A DNA stretch of 38,177 nt. Origin: a virus. Below, piece by piece: positions 15,878-25,364 of the stretch (position 1 is the stretch's first letter; each line of letters starts with the position of its first letter). A model generated the notes under the pieces. It saw nothing but the letters and a program-made list of their open reading frames with translations, was not told where the DNA came from and ran no database searches. The translations under genes and the position numbers were made by a program. The stretch is taken from positions 1-38,177 of IMG/VR virus record IMGVR_UViG_3300040801_001118, one strand, 5' to 3'.

Positions 15878-18619
15878 ATGGCAGATCCAGTAAAATTCAT
15901 AGTAAGGGCAGTCGACGAAGCATCTCAAACAATAGATAAAATAGGAAAAAGCATTTCTACAATGTCTAAGAATGCTGAAGCTTCTTCAAAGAAACTTGCC
16001 ATAGGATTAGCAGCAGTAGGGACTGTTGTCGCTGGTGTAGGAATAAAGGCAATAGCATCTGCATCAGAGTTTGAAAAGTTGCGTATATCTTATGTGACTC
16101 TTTTAGGTGATAGCGAAGAAGCTGCTGACTCACTACTAGCTCAATTAGATAAATTCGCAGCAACAACTCCATTCCAATTAAAAGACCTGCAACAAATGGC
16201 ACCTGCTTTTATAGCGGCAGGAGTACCAGCAGGGGAGATTGTTGGACATATGCAAAATCTTGGTGATATAGCAGCAGGAACAAACGCAGACCTTGGGCGT
16301 TTAGTAACAAACTTTTTGCAAATAAAGACTGTTGGTAAGGCGTCAATGATGGATATTAGGCAGTTTGCAATGGCTGGTATACCTATTTATGATGCATTAT
16401 CTCAATCAATGGGTAAAACTAATGATGAGATTTCAGACATGATAACTAAAGGTACTATAGGATTTAAAGAAATAAATGATGCAGTTAAATTATTAACTGA
16501 TCCAGGTATTAAAAACGCAGAGGGTGGATTCCTAAAGTTTGGAGGTCTTATGCAGGCACAATCAGACACAATTGCTGGAGCATGGAGCAACATGCAAGAT
16601 TCAATCACAATTAAAATGCGTGAACTTGGATTCTTCTTAATAGATACATTTGAAGAAATTGGTATTGATATTAAACAAATAATAAAAAATATAGCTGACT
16701 CAATCAGCAATCTTGATTTTAATGCATTTAAAAAATCATTAAAAGAAAATGCTGTTCTAGTAGTTGCATTAGCTGGTGCAGTTACATTTGCTTTATTACC
16801 AGCATTAGCAGCAGCAGCTACAGCGGCATGGGCATTAATAGCACCATTGATTCCATTCCTTGCTATAGGAGCGGCGGTCGGTGTACTTGTATATGAACTT
16901 GCTGAATCATTCGGATTAAGTTTTGGAGATATGAAGGATATTGCAGTTGGAACATTCAAAGTAATATCAATAGCATTAAAAAAGTTCGGTCAATTCATGT
17001 TTGCTGGATTTAAGATGATACAAATAGGAATACAAGCATTAGTTACTGGATTTGTACAAATGGCAAAATGGGGAGTACAGTTTGCAAATCTTTTCGGTGC
17101 TGATATGGATACCTCAGGACTTGATGCTATGGTTACAAATGGCGTAAATAGAATACAAGAACTAGGATCTGGATTTGTTGATTTATCAGTAGACATTTAT
17201 TCATTTGGCGAAGAAACAAAATCTTCAGCAACTAAAACATCAGAGGGATTTAGTTTAATGTCAATGGCAGGAGATACATTTTCAAAAGTAATGCCAGCAA
17301 GTTTAACTAAGGTTGCAGACTCAAGCAAGGCAACAACAAAATCATTAACTGAAGATACAGATAAAATAAAGGATAACACAAAAGGTGCTTCAGGTTCTTA
17401 TAAAAACGCTAATGAACAAATATCAAAGGAATTAGATTCATTAACTACAAAGCATGAAAGTGCAATGACAAAGCTTCAGGATGGAATGAAGAAGACAAAG
17501 GCTGAACTGCAAAAGCTTATTAGTGAATTTAAAAACTTTGGAAAGACACAGGGTGAAGACTTTGGATCAAAATTCCAAGAGAATGCACAAGCAATAAAAG
17601 AACTTGAGGATGAAATATCAAAAGGATTAAAAGGAGATGACAAAGAAAGAATAACATCTGACGAGCTACAAGAAAAAACAGCACAACTTGAAAAGTTAAA
17701 ATCTGCTCAAAGAGAATTTAATGAATTCGTAACAATGTCAGACGAGCAAAGAAATGCCCAAAGAATACAATCAGAAAAAACACTATTCGCAAAACAAAGA
17801 GAGCTTCAACAAATAAAAGGAGAAGAAGATTCAATATTTAGACAGGGTCAGATTCAAAATGAAATAGACGAACTAAACAATAAAATACAATTCCTTTCTA
17901 TTAGAGAAGATCAATTTAAGCAATTCCAAATAGATGCTAGTACTGGTGTTGCAAAGGCGAAGAAAGCAAACGAAAGAGGCACAATGTCTGTATTCCTTTC
18001 TAACTGGCAAACAAAAGTTGCAAAAGAAACTCAAAAATTCAATATGGATATGCAACGTATTGTTGAAGAGGTTACTCAAAACAAACTTGCACAAGCAGAG
18101 CAATTAAAAGACTTCAACGCAGCTAAGGACGCAATGATTTCTAAAACAATAGAGTCAGGGCAAGTATTTGCAAAGGTTCAAGAATCAAATAAGCAAAATA
18201 TGACAGCAGCATCAAACTCAATAGTTTCAGATTTAGGTAGAGTAACAGATGCAGCAAATGGAGCAAATGTAGCTCTTGGAATGTCATTTCAATCTGCAGC
18301 AGATAGAGCTAATTTTACGCCAGTAAGAGACTTCACACCAGTACAATACGGAGCGAGTGGAAGCTTTGCAACTGGTGGTATAGTAAAGGGCTCAAATGGA
18401 CTTGATAACCTAACAGCTAATGTATCAGCAGGAGAATTAATCCTAAACAAAGCACAACAATCAAACCTTGCAAGCAATATGACGCAAGGCGGAGGAAACA
18501 ACGTAACAATCAATATAAGTGCTGGAAACGTAGTTGGAGACCTAGACGAATTTGCAGATACATTGGGTGATAAAATCCTAAAGACATTCCAACAACACAC
18601 AGCATTCCAAAGCTTCTAA
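15878..18619 (+). CDS. tape measure protein
   Basis: The largest protein here (913 residues); it sets tail length and helps DNA ejection. The N-terminus has 'DEASQTIDKIGKSISTMSKN' and 'ASASEFEKLRISYVTLLGDS', the usual tape-measure N-terminal pattern (TMP/tape_meas_nam families). A hydrophobic stretch near residues 290-340, rich in Ala, Leu and Val, could be membrane-inserting. Long helical, Lys/Glu-rich segments follow (about 500-700). The C-terminus 'GGIVKGSNGLDNLTANVSAG' with 'ELILNKAQQSNLAS' is typical of tape measures. If the usual 1.5 angstrom per residue holds, the tail would be about 130-140 nm, consistent with a siphovirus. Confidence 0.92.
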   Translation: MADPVKFIVRAVDEASQTIDKIGKSISTMSKNAEASSKKLAIGLAAVGTVVAGVGIKAIASASEFEKLRISYVTLLGDSEEAADSLLAQLDKFAATTPFQLKDLQQMAPAFIAAGVPAGEIVGHMQNLGDIAAGTNADLGRLVTNFLQIKTVGKASMMDIRQFAMAGIPIYDALSQSMGKTNDEISDMITKGTIGFKEINDAVKLLTDPGIKNAEGGFLKFGGLMQAQSDTIAGAWSNMQDSITIKMRELGFFLIDTFEEIGIDIKQIIKNIADSISNLDFNAFKKSLKENAVLVVALAGAVTFALLPALAAAATAAWALIAPLIPFLAIGAAVGVLVYELAESFGLSFGDMKDIAVGTFKVISIALKKFGQFMFAGFKMIQIGIQALVTGFVQMAKWGVQFANLFGADMDTSGLDAMVTNGVNRIQELGSGFVDLSVDIYSFGEETKSSATKTSEGFSLMSMAGDTFSKVMPASLTKVADSSKATTKSLTEDTDKIKDNTKGASGSYKNANEQISKELDSLTTKHESAMTKLQDGMKKTKAELQKLISEFKNFGKTQGEDFGSKFQENAQAIKELEDEISKGLKGDDKERITSDELQEKTAQLEKLKSAQREFNEFVTMSDEQRNAQRIQSEKTLFAKQRELQQIKGEEDSIFRQGQIQNEIDELNNKIQFLSIREDQFKQFQIDASTGVAKAKKANERGTMSVFLSNWQTKVAKETQKFNMDMQRIVEEVTQNKLAQAEQLKDFNAAKDAMISKTIESGQVFAKVQESNKQNMTAASNSIVSDLGRVTDAANGANVALGMSFQSAADRANFTPVRDFTPVQYGASGSFATGGIVKGSNGLDNLTANVSAGELILNKAQQSNLASNMTQGGGNNVTINISAGNVVGDLDEFADTLGDKILKTFQQHTAFQSF

Positions 18620-18628
18620 TCAAAATAA

Positions 18629-21274
18629 ATGTTATTAGTACTTGCCAACGGCATAGACATCACGACATCAGTTGAGAAGAATTCAATAAAAATAACTGAA
18701 CAGCTAAACAATCGAGTTGATACATGCTCATTCACAGTAAATGAAACAAGTATTACAGAAGGGCAAGACATAAAGATTTATGAAGGCTTCAGCTTAACGG
18801 CTGAAGCTAGTTCAGGGCAAGCAGTTCTAAACGTAGATGATACATTTGAATGGGAGGACAAGTTCAGGGTAGGAGATACCATTATTCTTAATATAAATGA
18901 GGCTACAGAGACGAAAGCAACAATATTAAGTATTAATCACTCTGCTAAAACAATAACGCTTACAGCTAATTTAAATGCCACGTTTCCAATAAGAGCAAAG
19001 TGCGGTCGTTTGATATATGCTGGTACAACTCTAAGAAACCCAGAAAGCGAGATTGGATACTCTAACACTTTTTCATATAGAGTTTCTTGTTCTGATTATA
19101 CAAACCTGCTAGACCGCCAAATAGTTGTTGAAACATTCTCAAACCAATACTCAAGAGAAATAATCGGACGTTCAGTTTATGAGTTCGCAGCTAATGATAC
19201 TGAAACTACGCTTGACCTATTTGAATCAGCTTGGACAGAATCAGGAGTTGCACTACCAATGACAGACGATACATCAGATAGAATTGAAGGTACAAAATCA
19301 CAACAAACAGGAACAAGCGCAGCAGGTACAGCCATTTGGACAAAGACAATAACGTCAATAGACTTAACAAACTATAATGACGATATAAGAATATGGAAAA
19401 AAATAGCAGAAGACCAAGGTGTATCAGAACTAGCATTCAAGTTTAGAGTAGGTACAGACTCATCAAATTATTATGAATGGAATTCTAACTTTATCGGAAA
19501 TGATAATCATGGTTGTTGGCATTATCTAAATGGAAAGTTTAACAATCCAACCGTAACCACTGGAAGCCCTAATATTACAGACATAACATGGCTACAGCTT
19601 GAGATTCAATGTAATGCAGCAATGCCATCGACAAGCATACACTTTGACCATATGCTGGCTACAACAGGAGGATTCACACTATCAAACGTAATACGTGGAC
19701 AAAAGCAATTCGATGATGTGCGTGTACAATATAAGAAGCCATCAGTAATGATTGAAGAGCTTGCAAAGTTACAGGGATATTTCTGGTACGTTGACAATGA
19801 ACGTGATATTAACTTTTTTACAAACTCTCAAACACCTGCGCCATTCGATATAACAACAAACTCTGAAAACTTTTCAAACCTTGTAATATCAGCAGATATA
19901 ACAAATCTAAAGAACAGGCAAACAGTAAGGGGAGGTATTGCACCATCAGAAGTAATCTATATACAACAAGAAGTTGCAGATGGTGTAATGGAATCTTGGA
20001 ATCTTAACTATCCACCAAAAGATCTAACAGTAGAAGTAGATACAGGAGGTGGTTTTGTATCACAAACAGTTGGAGTTGAAAATCTAGTAGACGAAACTAC
20101 CGTAGATTATGTTTTCAATTTCAGCGAAAAAGTTGTAAGGCGTGCAAGTGCAACTGTCTTAAATAGTGGAGATATCATAAAAATAAGTTACTACCCTTAT
20201 AAGAATATAAGAGTACGTACAAAAGACACAGCTTCAATAGCAGCAATGAAAGCATTGACTGGTGGTGACGGTGTATACGACGGAGCAGTAATAAACGACC
20301 TTGGTATTCGTTCATGGGAAGAAGCCCGTGACCGTGCAAATGCTGAAATAGCAGCATATTCAAACGCAGTACTAACAGCCACATTCGAAACAGAAAAAGA
20401 CGGTTTAAAAGCCGGACAAGTTATAGGAATAGAAGATACAGACCGTGGAATCAGTGAAGACTTCTTAATTCAAAAAGTTCAACTATCACAAAAGACAGAT
20501 GAACGCTTTAAATATAAAGTTACATGCGGATCAACAATGTTCGGGCTTATTGAATTTTTCCAACTACTACTAAAACAAACAGGAAAGCTAATAATCGACG
20601 TAGCAGAAATAGTAGACATTGTACAAAACATTGACGAAGTAATATCAATTGATGAACTTTATTCTTTTATTAGCAAATCAACTACAAGTAAGACTGGAAC
20701 AAGGCAAGTTTACAAATACGACTTTATTCAACTAGCAGGATCAAGAACTACAAGCGGATGGCTTATGAATCAACCATATAAAACACAATGGCAAGCAACA
20801 TTCGCAGGTACGGAAACTGGTACGCTTGAGATAGATAAAGCATCACGATACAATGACGGTTCAGCTTTAAAGCTAACAACAAGCACAGGAGGAACAAGCA
20901 ACAGCCTAACAGCAAGCCTTACAGTTAGACCATCTTTAAAAGCCTCAACAGATTTTGATCTATCAGCAGACATTGAAATATTATCAGAATTAGCAGGCGG
21001 AAACGGATTTACAATAAGATTAAAAGAATACGCAGCAAAAACCGGAGGCGCAGCATTAGCAACAACAAACATAGTAAGCGGAATAAGTGCGATTCAGGAC
21101 TTCACAGACCACGCTACAACCTTTACAAGCAATGCAAGCACGGGTTACTATGATATTGAGGCAATTATAGACGAAAGCACAGGAAGCGTATCAATATCAG
21201 ACATAATAGTAAGCGAAATAGCAGCTGATCCACTATCAGACGTTGCAGTCACAGATTTTTGCGAAACAATTTAA
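18629..21274 (+). CDS. tail tip / baseplate hub protein with beta-domain inserts
   Basis: An 881-residue protein encoded directly after the tape measure, the position of distal-tail/hub proteins. The N-terminal 'ITEQLNNRVDTCSFTVNETS' and the later 'DYTNLLDRQIVVETFSNQ', 'GYFWYVDNERDINFF' and 'FSNLVISADITNLKNR' blocks look like the beta-rich ring core of tail hub proteins. Inserted modules include a small beta domain (about 48-135, 'VGDTIILNI' to 'ITLTANLNATF') and a jelly-roll-like region (about 190-350) with a second near the C-terminus (about 700-878), resembling carbohydrate-binding modules. No peptidase or lysozyme motif is seen. It likely carries receptor-binding and tip functions; the exact split between Dit-like and Tal-like roles is unknown. 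Confidence 0.7.
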   Translation: MLLVLANGIDITTSVEKNSIKITEQLNNRVDTCSFTVNETSITEGQDIKIYEGFSLTAEASSGQAVLNVDDTFEWEDKFRVGDTIILNINEATETKATILSINHSAKTITLTANLNATFPIRAKCGRLIYAGTTLRNPESEIGYSNTFSYRVSCSDYTNLLDRQIVVETFSNQYSREIIGRSVYEFAANDTETTLDLFESAWTESGVALPMTDDTSDRIEGTKSQQTGTSAAGTAIWTKTITSIDLTNYNDDIRIWKKIAEDQGVSELAFKFRVGTDSSNYYEWNSNFIGNDNHGCWHYLNGKFNNPTVTTGSPNITDITWLQLEIQCNAAMPSTSIHFDHMLATTGGFTLSNVIRGQKQFDDVRVQYKKPSVMIEELAKLQGYFWYVDNERDINFFTNSQTPAPFDITTNSENFSNLVISADITNLKNRQTVRGGIAPSEVIYIQQEVADGVMESWNLNYPPKDLTVEVDTGGGFVSQTVGVENLVDETTVDYVFNFSEKVVRRASATVLNSGDIIKISYYPYKNIRVRTKDTASIAAMKALTGGDGVYDGAVINDLGIRSWEEARDRANAEIAAYSNAVLTATFETEKDGLKAGQVIGIEDTDRGISEDFLIQKVQLSQKTDERFKYKVTCGSTMFGLIEFFQLLLKQTGKLIIDVAEIVDIVQNIDEVISIDELYSFISKSTTSKTGTRQVYKYDFIQLAGSRTTSGWLMNQPYKTQWQATFAGTETGTLEIDKASRYNDGSALKLTTSTGGTSNSLTASLTVRPSLKASTDFDLSADIEILSELAGGNGFTIRLKEYAAKTGGAALATTNIVSGISAIQDFTDHATTFTSNASTGYYDIEAIIDESTGSVSISDIIVSEIAADPLSDVAVTDFCETI

Positions 21275-21283
21275 TCAAAACAA

Positions 21284-21829
21284 ATGGCAATTGAAAAAGA
21301 AATATCATTGAAAGCAAACTACAAATTCACCATTGCAAGCATGGAGATACTTGATAAGATTGCAAAGGAACTTAATGTAGATATTAAAGATGTCGCTTCA
21401 TACCTTAGAAGCTATAATGGAGAATACCTAGATGAGCTAAGAATCCACGAAGGGCATAACCTTGTGCCAAGTATATTGCGTGATTCCCTTGCTTTACTTA
21501 TTAGCGGTACAACAGTAACACCAACATTCAAAGCAAACTACATAGCACTAGGAAGCGACTCAACAGCAGCAACAAATGATGACGTAAAACTAGGAACAGA
21601 AACAATTAGAAGCCAATTTGATGACCGTTCAGCGGTAGACAACATAGCTTACTTGGACAAGTTCTTTAATGCTTCAGAAGTTGGGGGAAACACATATGTT
21701 GAAGCTGGCGTATTCGTTGACGGTACTGCAAGCACAGATTCAGGATACTTACTTTCAAGGATAATCATGAATGAAACAATGACTTCAACTGAAAGCTTAA
21801 CCGTGAACGTGACGATTACAATAAACTAG
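21284..21829 (+). CDS. tail tip/fibre-associated protein
   Basis: A 181-residue protein. The middle reads 'ANYIALGSDSTAATNDDVKL', followed by 'GTETIRSQFDD' and 'NIAYLDKFFNASEVGG', then 'YVEAGVFVDG'. This 'ALGSGTTAA...LGTE..R....', 'FF...EA' and 'EAGLF' pattern recurs in phage proteins that cap or connect tail fibres. A strand-rich C-terminus (ESLTVNVTITIN) completes it. It is placed between the hub and two receptor-type proteins, so a fibre-base or adaptor role is most likely. There is no sign of enzymatic function. Confidence 0.6.
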   Translation: MAIEKEISLKANYKFTIASMEILDKIAKELNVDIKDVASYLRSYNGEYLDELRIHEGHNLVPSILRDSLALLISGTTVTPTFKANYIALGSDSTAATNDDVKLGTETIRSQFDDRSAVDNIAYLDKFFNASEVGGNTYVEAGVFVDGTASTDSGYLLSRIIMNETMTSTESLTVNVTITIN

Positions 21830-21857
21830 TCTATAATATAAATAATAATTCAATCGT

Positions 21858-22184
21858 ATGGCACAACGAACAAACTCAACAAATTGGAGTAACGCTGAAA
21901 ATGTTACTGGCGCAAGAATGCAAGATTTCAACGATGATCTTGATGTGCTATTTGAGATTGGTTGTTCAGAAAATGTTTCAATTACTTGGGACACAATAAA
22001 CAATAGAATCACATCATTTGTTGACAATGAAAATTCTATTACTTACACAGTGGATTGGTCAATGTTTAATAATGCAACAACACCTTATTTTGAAGTTACC
22101 GATGACACAGCAGCCACAAACACATGGCGTTTCAGTTACAGTGCTGTAACAACTTATTTCACAGGTGTTGCTTTACAACCTTAA
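21858..22184 (+). CDS. small tail-fibre-like protein
   Basis: A 108-residue protein; its start 'STNWSNAENVTGARMQDFND' with 'DLDVLFEIG' resembles the opening of tail fibre proteins that list 'VTG.RMQDFN' motifs. The remainder is beta-type with several Trp/Tyr residues. It lies between the fibre-associated gene and the large receptor-type gene, so it probably joins or primes the fibre. It may be a separate chain of the same appendage, since long fibres are often split into consecutive genes. Confidence 0.5.
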   Translation: MAQRTNSTNWSNAENVTGARMQDFNDDLDVLFEIGCSENVSITWDTINNRITSFVDNENSITYTVDWSMFNNATTPYFEVTDDTAATNTWRFSYSAVTTYFTGVALQP

Positions 22185-22204
22185 TTAAAAATTAACTTAC
22201 AACA

Positions 22205-23926
22205 ATGGGAATGCAATTTACAGTTCCAGCGACAAATGTCGCGGCTGGCGGAGGTGGATCAAGCGCTGCTGACTATAGTACAACGATTGGATCATTATAT
22301 AATGTTTACGATTTTACAATCAAATCAATTGGTTTTGATGGAGCTATTACAGTAGATACAAATGATTCAGCTTTATTCTGGGGATTACAAATCACAGATC
22401 GTGACACACAAAATAATGCTTACATAGCTGGTAAAAACTTAGTACAAAATGAACTATCAGGAGTTGGAGCGGTTACAACTCACTCATACACAGGAGAATT
22501 CACACAGAGCATATCAAAAATCAGTATTGGTAATTTCGATTATGCACATGGTTACACAGTAGACACAACAGCCACAGCAGAAAAAGCAACTGTAAAAATA
22601 GACAGTACAGTGCTTACAACAAACGAAACAGACTTTGCAATCACCGCTTCATCTTACCAACAGGATGCGACAATAGATTCAGCAAATTATGGGAATGATG
22701 GTAACCCATCATTTACAATAACATCAGGTGGAAATCAATATATATTAAAACCAACAAATCCAGCGACATATACATCAGCAATCGAATCAAGAGCTATTGA
22801 TGCAAATGGAGTAGCAGATAGCACAGTTGTTGATACTTTATCATTAACAGTTGTTGATTCAAATGTTAATCAATACCAAGTTTGTGCAGTTGTTGCAGTT
22901 GAAGGAAATAAATTCTGGGTTGTAAAAAGCAGTGCTGGAAAACATACAACTGGTACAGATTCGTTTTATCATAGTTGTGGAATATCTCTTTGTTCTATTG
23001 ATTCATCAGGAGTAATGACAGAAGACTATACAAGTGTAATAGAATCAGCATATACTGGAAGTGGTGGAATCGTTGATTGGGGACTTGTAAGTAAAGGTAT
23101 TTCTTTCCACAGAGAAGGAAATGATTGCTACTTCTTTTCAAGTACATCACTTAATGACAACTATGGTCATACATTTTCAAGAAACCATGTTGTTAAAATT
23201 GATCTATCAACAACAACATCAGTAGCTTCAACATACCTGAATGTTTATGGTGGAGGGTCAAACACATATGGTTATGCTGGAAATAATGCTCTTTATTATG
23301 ATTCAGTTAATGGAAGAATATATGCTTACGAATATCTTTACATTTCATCTTGGGCAGCTAGATGGGTTTATTGGGATGACACAACTCCAGGAGGATATAC
23401 TTATGATGGGTTAATACCAGAAACAACAGACAAGGGTGCAATCTACAATACAATGACAACTGATGGAGAAATATCAACAACTTATTTCAGAGGTCTTGCA
23501 ACTGGTGTAAATGGATTATTTGTTAGTGATTCAAACAATGTAGGTGATTATTGGTATGTTACAACAAGCGACACAGTTGGATCACATGTAGACATTGATA
23601 ACCGAATCACACTAACAACAACTTACGAAATAAATGATGTTCTTCACAACACAACTGTCCTTCCATATCAGACATTTTTTATAGCTAATGGAAACACAGT
23701 TTGGAGTCCGGTCGGTTTTGCAATTTCAAATGCAACTTTAAATGCAACAAGAATCCACACAGAATTAATCAACACAATGGCGTTCACAGGATCATGGGTT
23801 GAAACTGACGGATCTGGATTTGCAGCATCAGAAGTCCTAACTAAATCAGTTTACGATTCATATGGTGGATCATACGCTTCACCAACATGGACACACTATC
23901 GTTCAGATATGTTCTTACAAACTTAA
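22205..23926 (+). CDS. tail-tip receptor-binding protein, beta-propeller-like
   Basis: A 573-residue beta-rich protein with abundant Gly, Thr, Ser and aromatic residues. Its first 25 residues are Gly/Ala-rich. The middle and C-terminal parts repeat blade-like segments with strands ending in turns, such as 'NKFWVVKSSAGKH', 'NDCYFFSSTSLN', 'NGRIYAYEYLY' and 'GLFVSDSNNVGDYWYV'. These are consistent with a propeller or a similar closed beta fold. There is no signal peptide. It is the last gene of the tail module before lysis, the usual place of the receptor-binding protein. The specific fold and sugar specificity cannot be read from sequence alone. Confidence 0.55.
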   Translation: MGMQFTVPATNVAAGGGGSSAADYSTTIGSLYNVYDFTIKSIGFDGAITVDTNDSALFWGLQITDRDTQNNAYIAGKNLVQNELSGVGAVTTHSYTGEFTQSISKISIGNFDYAHGYTVDTTATAEKATVKIDSTVLTTNETDFAITASSYQQDATIDSANYGNDGNPSFTITSGGNQYILKPTNPATYTSAIESRAIDANGVADSTVVDTLSLTVVDSNVNQYQVCAVVAVEGNKFWVVKSSAGKHTTGTDSFYHSCGISLCSIDSSGVMTEDYTSVIESAYTGSGGIVDWGLVSKGISFHREGNDCYFFSSTSLNDNYGHTFSRNHVVKIDLSTTTSVASTYLNVYGGGSNTYGYAGNNALYYDSVNGRIYAYEYLYISSWAARWVYWDDTTPGGYTYDGLIPETTDKGAIYNTMTTDGEISTTYFRGLATGVNGLFVSDSNNVGDYWYVTTSDTVGSHVDIDNRITLTTTYEINDVLHNTTVLPYQTFFIANGNTVWSPVGFAISNATLNATRIHTELINTMAFTGSWVETDGSGFAASEVLTKSVYDSYGGSYASPTWTHYRSDMFLQT

Positions 23927-23935
23927 TAAACAAAC

Positions 23936-24118
23936 ATGGCAACTAAAGTACCTACAGTAAAAAAGACAGTTACAAAATGGGTTGAACCAGAAATGGTTCA
24001 GCCTGAGCCAACTGTATTAGAAATAATCACTAATGAAATTAATGAAATAAAAATAAAGGTAGTTAATGACGAAGCAACTGACGAAGAAATAGAGAAACTA
24101 AAACTATTAACACTTTAA
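23936..24118 (+). CDS. small hypothetical protein
   Basis: A 60-residue protein: a basic Lys/Val/Thr-rich N-terminal third, a Pro/Glu turn, and an acidic amphipathic helix at the C-terminus (roughly residues 30-58) rich in Ile, Glu and Lys. No family is recognised. It ends four bases before the XhlA-like gene, so it may belong to the lysis cassette or be the final small tail protein. The compact spacing supports it as a real gene. Confidence 0.45.
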   Translation: MATKVPTVKKTVTKWVEPEMVQPEPTVLEIITNEINEIKIKVVNDEATDEEIEKLKLLTL

Positions 24119-24122
24119 AAGC

Positions 24123-24455
24123 ATGGAAGAAAGAAGAGAGTATGACAGATTATTAGAGAATAAGTTCGACATGATTGAAAAGCTTTTCAATGAGAAGTTT
24201 GATCGACTCCATGATATTTCAGAACAAACGCTTGCACAAGCCAAAAAAACCAATGGTAGGGTAACAAAGGCAGAGGATGTAACAATACCAGAGCTAGAAA
24301 ATAGACTACTTAAAAAGATCGACAAGATAAAGGATGAGACAGAGACTATAAGATTTATAGGTAAACGTAAGTGGGCATTAGGTATTATAATCGTAATAGC
24401 TTATGCAATTTCAATAAAAGAATTCAGAGATTTATTATTAGATGTATTTCTATAA
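24123..24455 (+). CDS. XhlA-like lysis accessory membrane protein
   Basis: A 110-residue protein with a charged helical N-terminal part (about 1-75, 'ENKFDMIEKLFNEKFDRLHD' and 'VTIPELENRLLKKIDK') and a single membrane segment near the C-terminus, 'WALGIIIVIAYAISI' (about 84-98). This cytoplasmic-coil plus C-terminal TM topology is that of XhlA/hemolysin-type phage proteins, which cooperate with a holin. The following endolysin and holin-like genes make this a lysis cassette. A role as a tail- or membrane-associated factor cannot be excluded. Confidence 0.6.
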   Translation: MEERREYDRLLENKFDMIEKLFNEKFDRLHDISEQTLAQAKKTNGRVTKAEDVTIPELENRLLKKIDKIKDETETIRFIGKRKWALGIIIVIAYAISIKEFRDLLLDVFL

Positions 24456-24464
24456 TCATAATAA

Positions 24465-25061
24465 ATGAAACCAGCCATTGACAGAGACATATCAAAGCTA
24501 CCTGAACCATTCCAAACGAAAGTAAGAATGTTTCTTGGTAGATGCCCTCAAATCTTTGTAACAGAAGCCCTAAGAAGCGCAGAGTTACAAAATTGGTATT
24601 ACAAGAACAAACCAGGAAGCACAACAAAGGACGGATACAACAATCTATCACAACACCAAAAAGGTCTAGCAATAGACATAGCATTTCACGGAGCAGAGTT
24701 ATACCCTAAAAACTTTCAAGCTTGGAGAGAGGTGGCAAACATAGCAAAGGATTGCGGATTAGATTGGGGATACGATTTATGGTATCTTAAGTATAATTTT
24801 GATGACAAACCCCACTTTCAAGACAATGGACAACCAATTAATAATAAAAGTATGGATAAAGATTTTATTTCACTATGTGATGAATACGTAGGAAACAGTA
24901 CAATATGGACAGATAAAAACTCCTACTCAGGAGAAAATACAATGTCAAGAGGCCAGATAATGGCAGCAATAGACCTTGCAGCTTGGAAGAATAGACAGAA
25001 AATAGCAGAAGAAATAGCTGACAAGGTGTTTGAAAAGATTTTACAAAAACTAACAAACTAA
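24465..25061 (+). CDS. endolysin, M15 family peptidase
   Basis: A 198-residue cell-wall peptidase. It has 'VTEALRSAELQNWYY' (the R-S-x-x-x-Q pattern), the zinc-binding motif SQHQKGLAIDIA with H64 and D71, then 'GLDWGYDLWY' and the second zinc histidine H117 in DDKPHFQD. These are the hallmarks of M15-type (VanY/L-alanyl-D-glutamate) endolysins. Such enzymes cut the peptide stem of peptidoglycan. Residues 120-198 have no recognised wall-binding domain; the end is a helical tail (about 160-198). No signal peptide is present, so export by a holin is expected. It lies between XhlA-like and holin-like genes. Confidence 0.9.
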   Translation: MKPAIDRDISKLPEPFQTKVRMFLGRCPQIFVTEALRSAELQNWYYKNKPGSTTKDGYNNLSQHQKGLAIDIAFHGAELYPKNFQAWREVANIAKDCGLDWGYDLWYLKYNFDDKPHFQDNGQPINNKSMDKDFISLCDEYVGNSTIWTDKNSYSGENTMSRGQIMAAIDLAAWKNRQKIAEEIADKVFEKILQKLTN

Positions 25062-25062
25062 C

Positions 25063-25305
25063 ATGAACGAAATTCTTATAATCATAGTAGGTATTATAAT
25101 GCCACTACTAACAGCTTCAGCAAAGAAATGGGGACTTTCTCCAAGGACAGCTACATTAACTATGTCAATTATTATTGGAGCAGCTTATGTTGCATTCCAA
25201 CAATATTTCCCAACTTCACTTAAAACAGAAGTAATTCAATTCACAACTCAAGTATTTACTATTGGTTGGGTTGTTTATAACTTTCTAATTAAAGATAATA
25301 AATAG
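25063..25305 (+). CDS. holin-like small membrane protein
   Basis: An 80-residue protein with two or three hydrophobic segments: 'ILIIIVGIIMPLLTA' (about 4-18), 'ATLTMSIIIGAAYVAF' (about 30-45) and 'TTQVFTIGWVVYNFLI' (about 61-76), a basic loop (AKKWGLSPR) and a charged end. This size and topology fit a class II-type holin. It starts one base after the endolysin stop. Holins trigger lysis by opening the inner membrane. No specific family motif is seen. Confidence 0.6.
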   Translation: MNEILIIIVGIIMPLLTASAKKWGLSPRTATLTMSIIIGAAYVAFQQYFPTSLKTEVIQFTTQVFTIGWVVYNFLIKDNK

Positions 25306-25344
25306 TAAAAAACTATTGTTTAATACAAAAAAATAATTTATAAT
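25305..25344 (+). promoter_or_regulatory. conserved 40-base promoter module, copy 1
   Basis: Element GTAAAAAACTATTG at 25305-25318 overlaps a -35 TTGTTT (25316-25321). A 17-base spacer follows, then -10 TATAAT (25339-25344). It aligns without gaps with 31285-31324 and 35035-35074. It drives the lipoprotein gene at 25365. Confidence 0.8.
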
Positions 25345-25364
25345 ATTAATAAATAATCAACCAA

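Noticed and set aside
16402-16959. 185-residue open frame on the minus strand inside the tape measure gene
   Set aside because: It lies fully within a well-supported gene in AT-rich, Ala-rich DNA where reverse frames stay open by chance. It has no credible start context.
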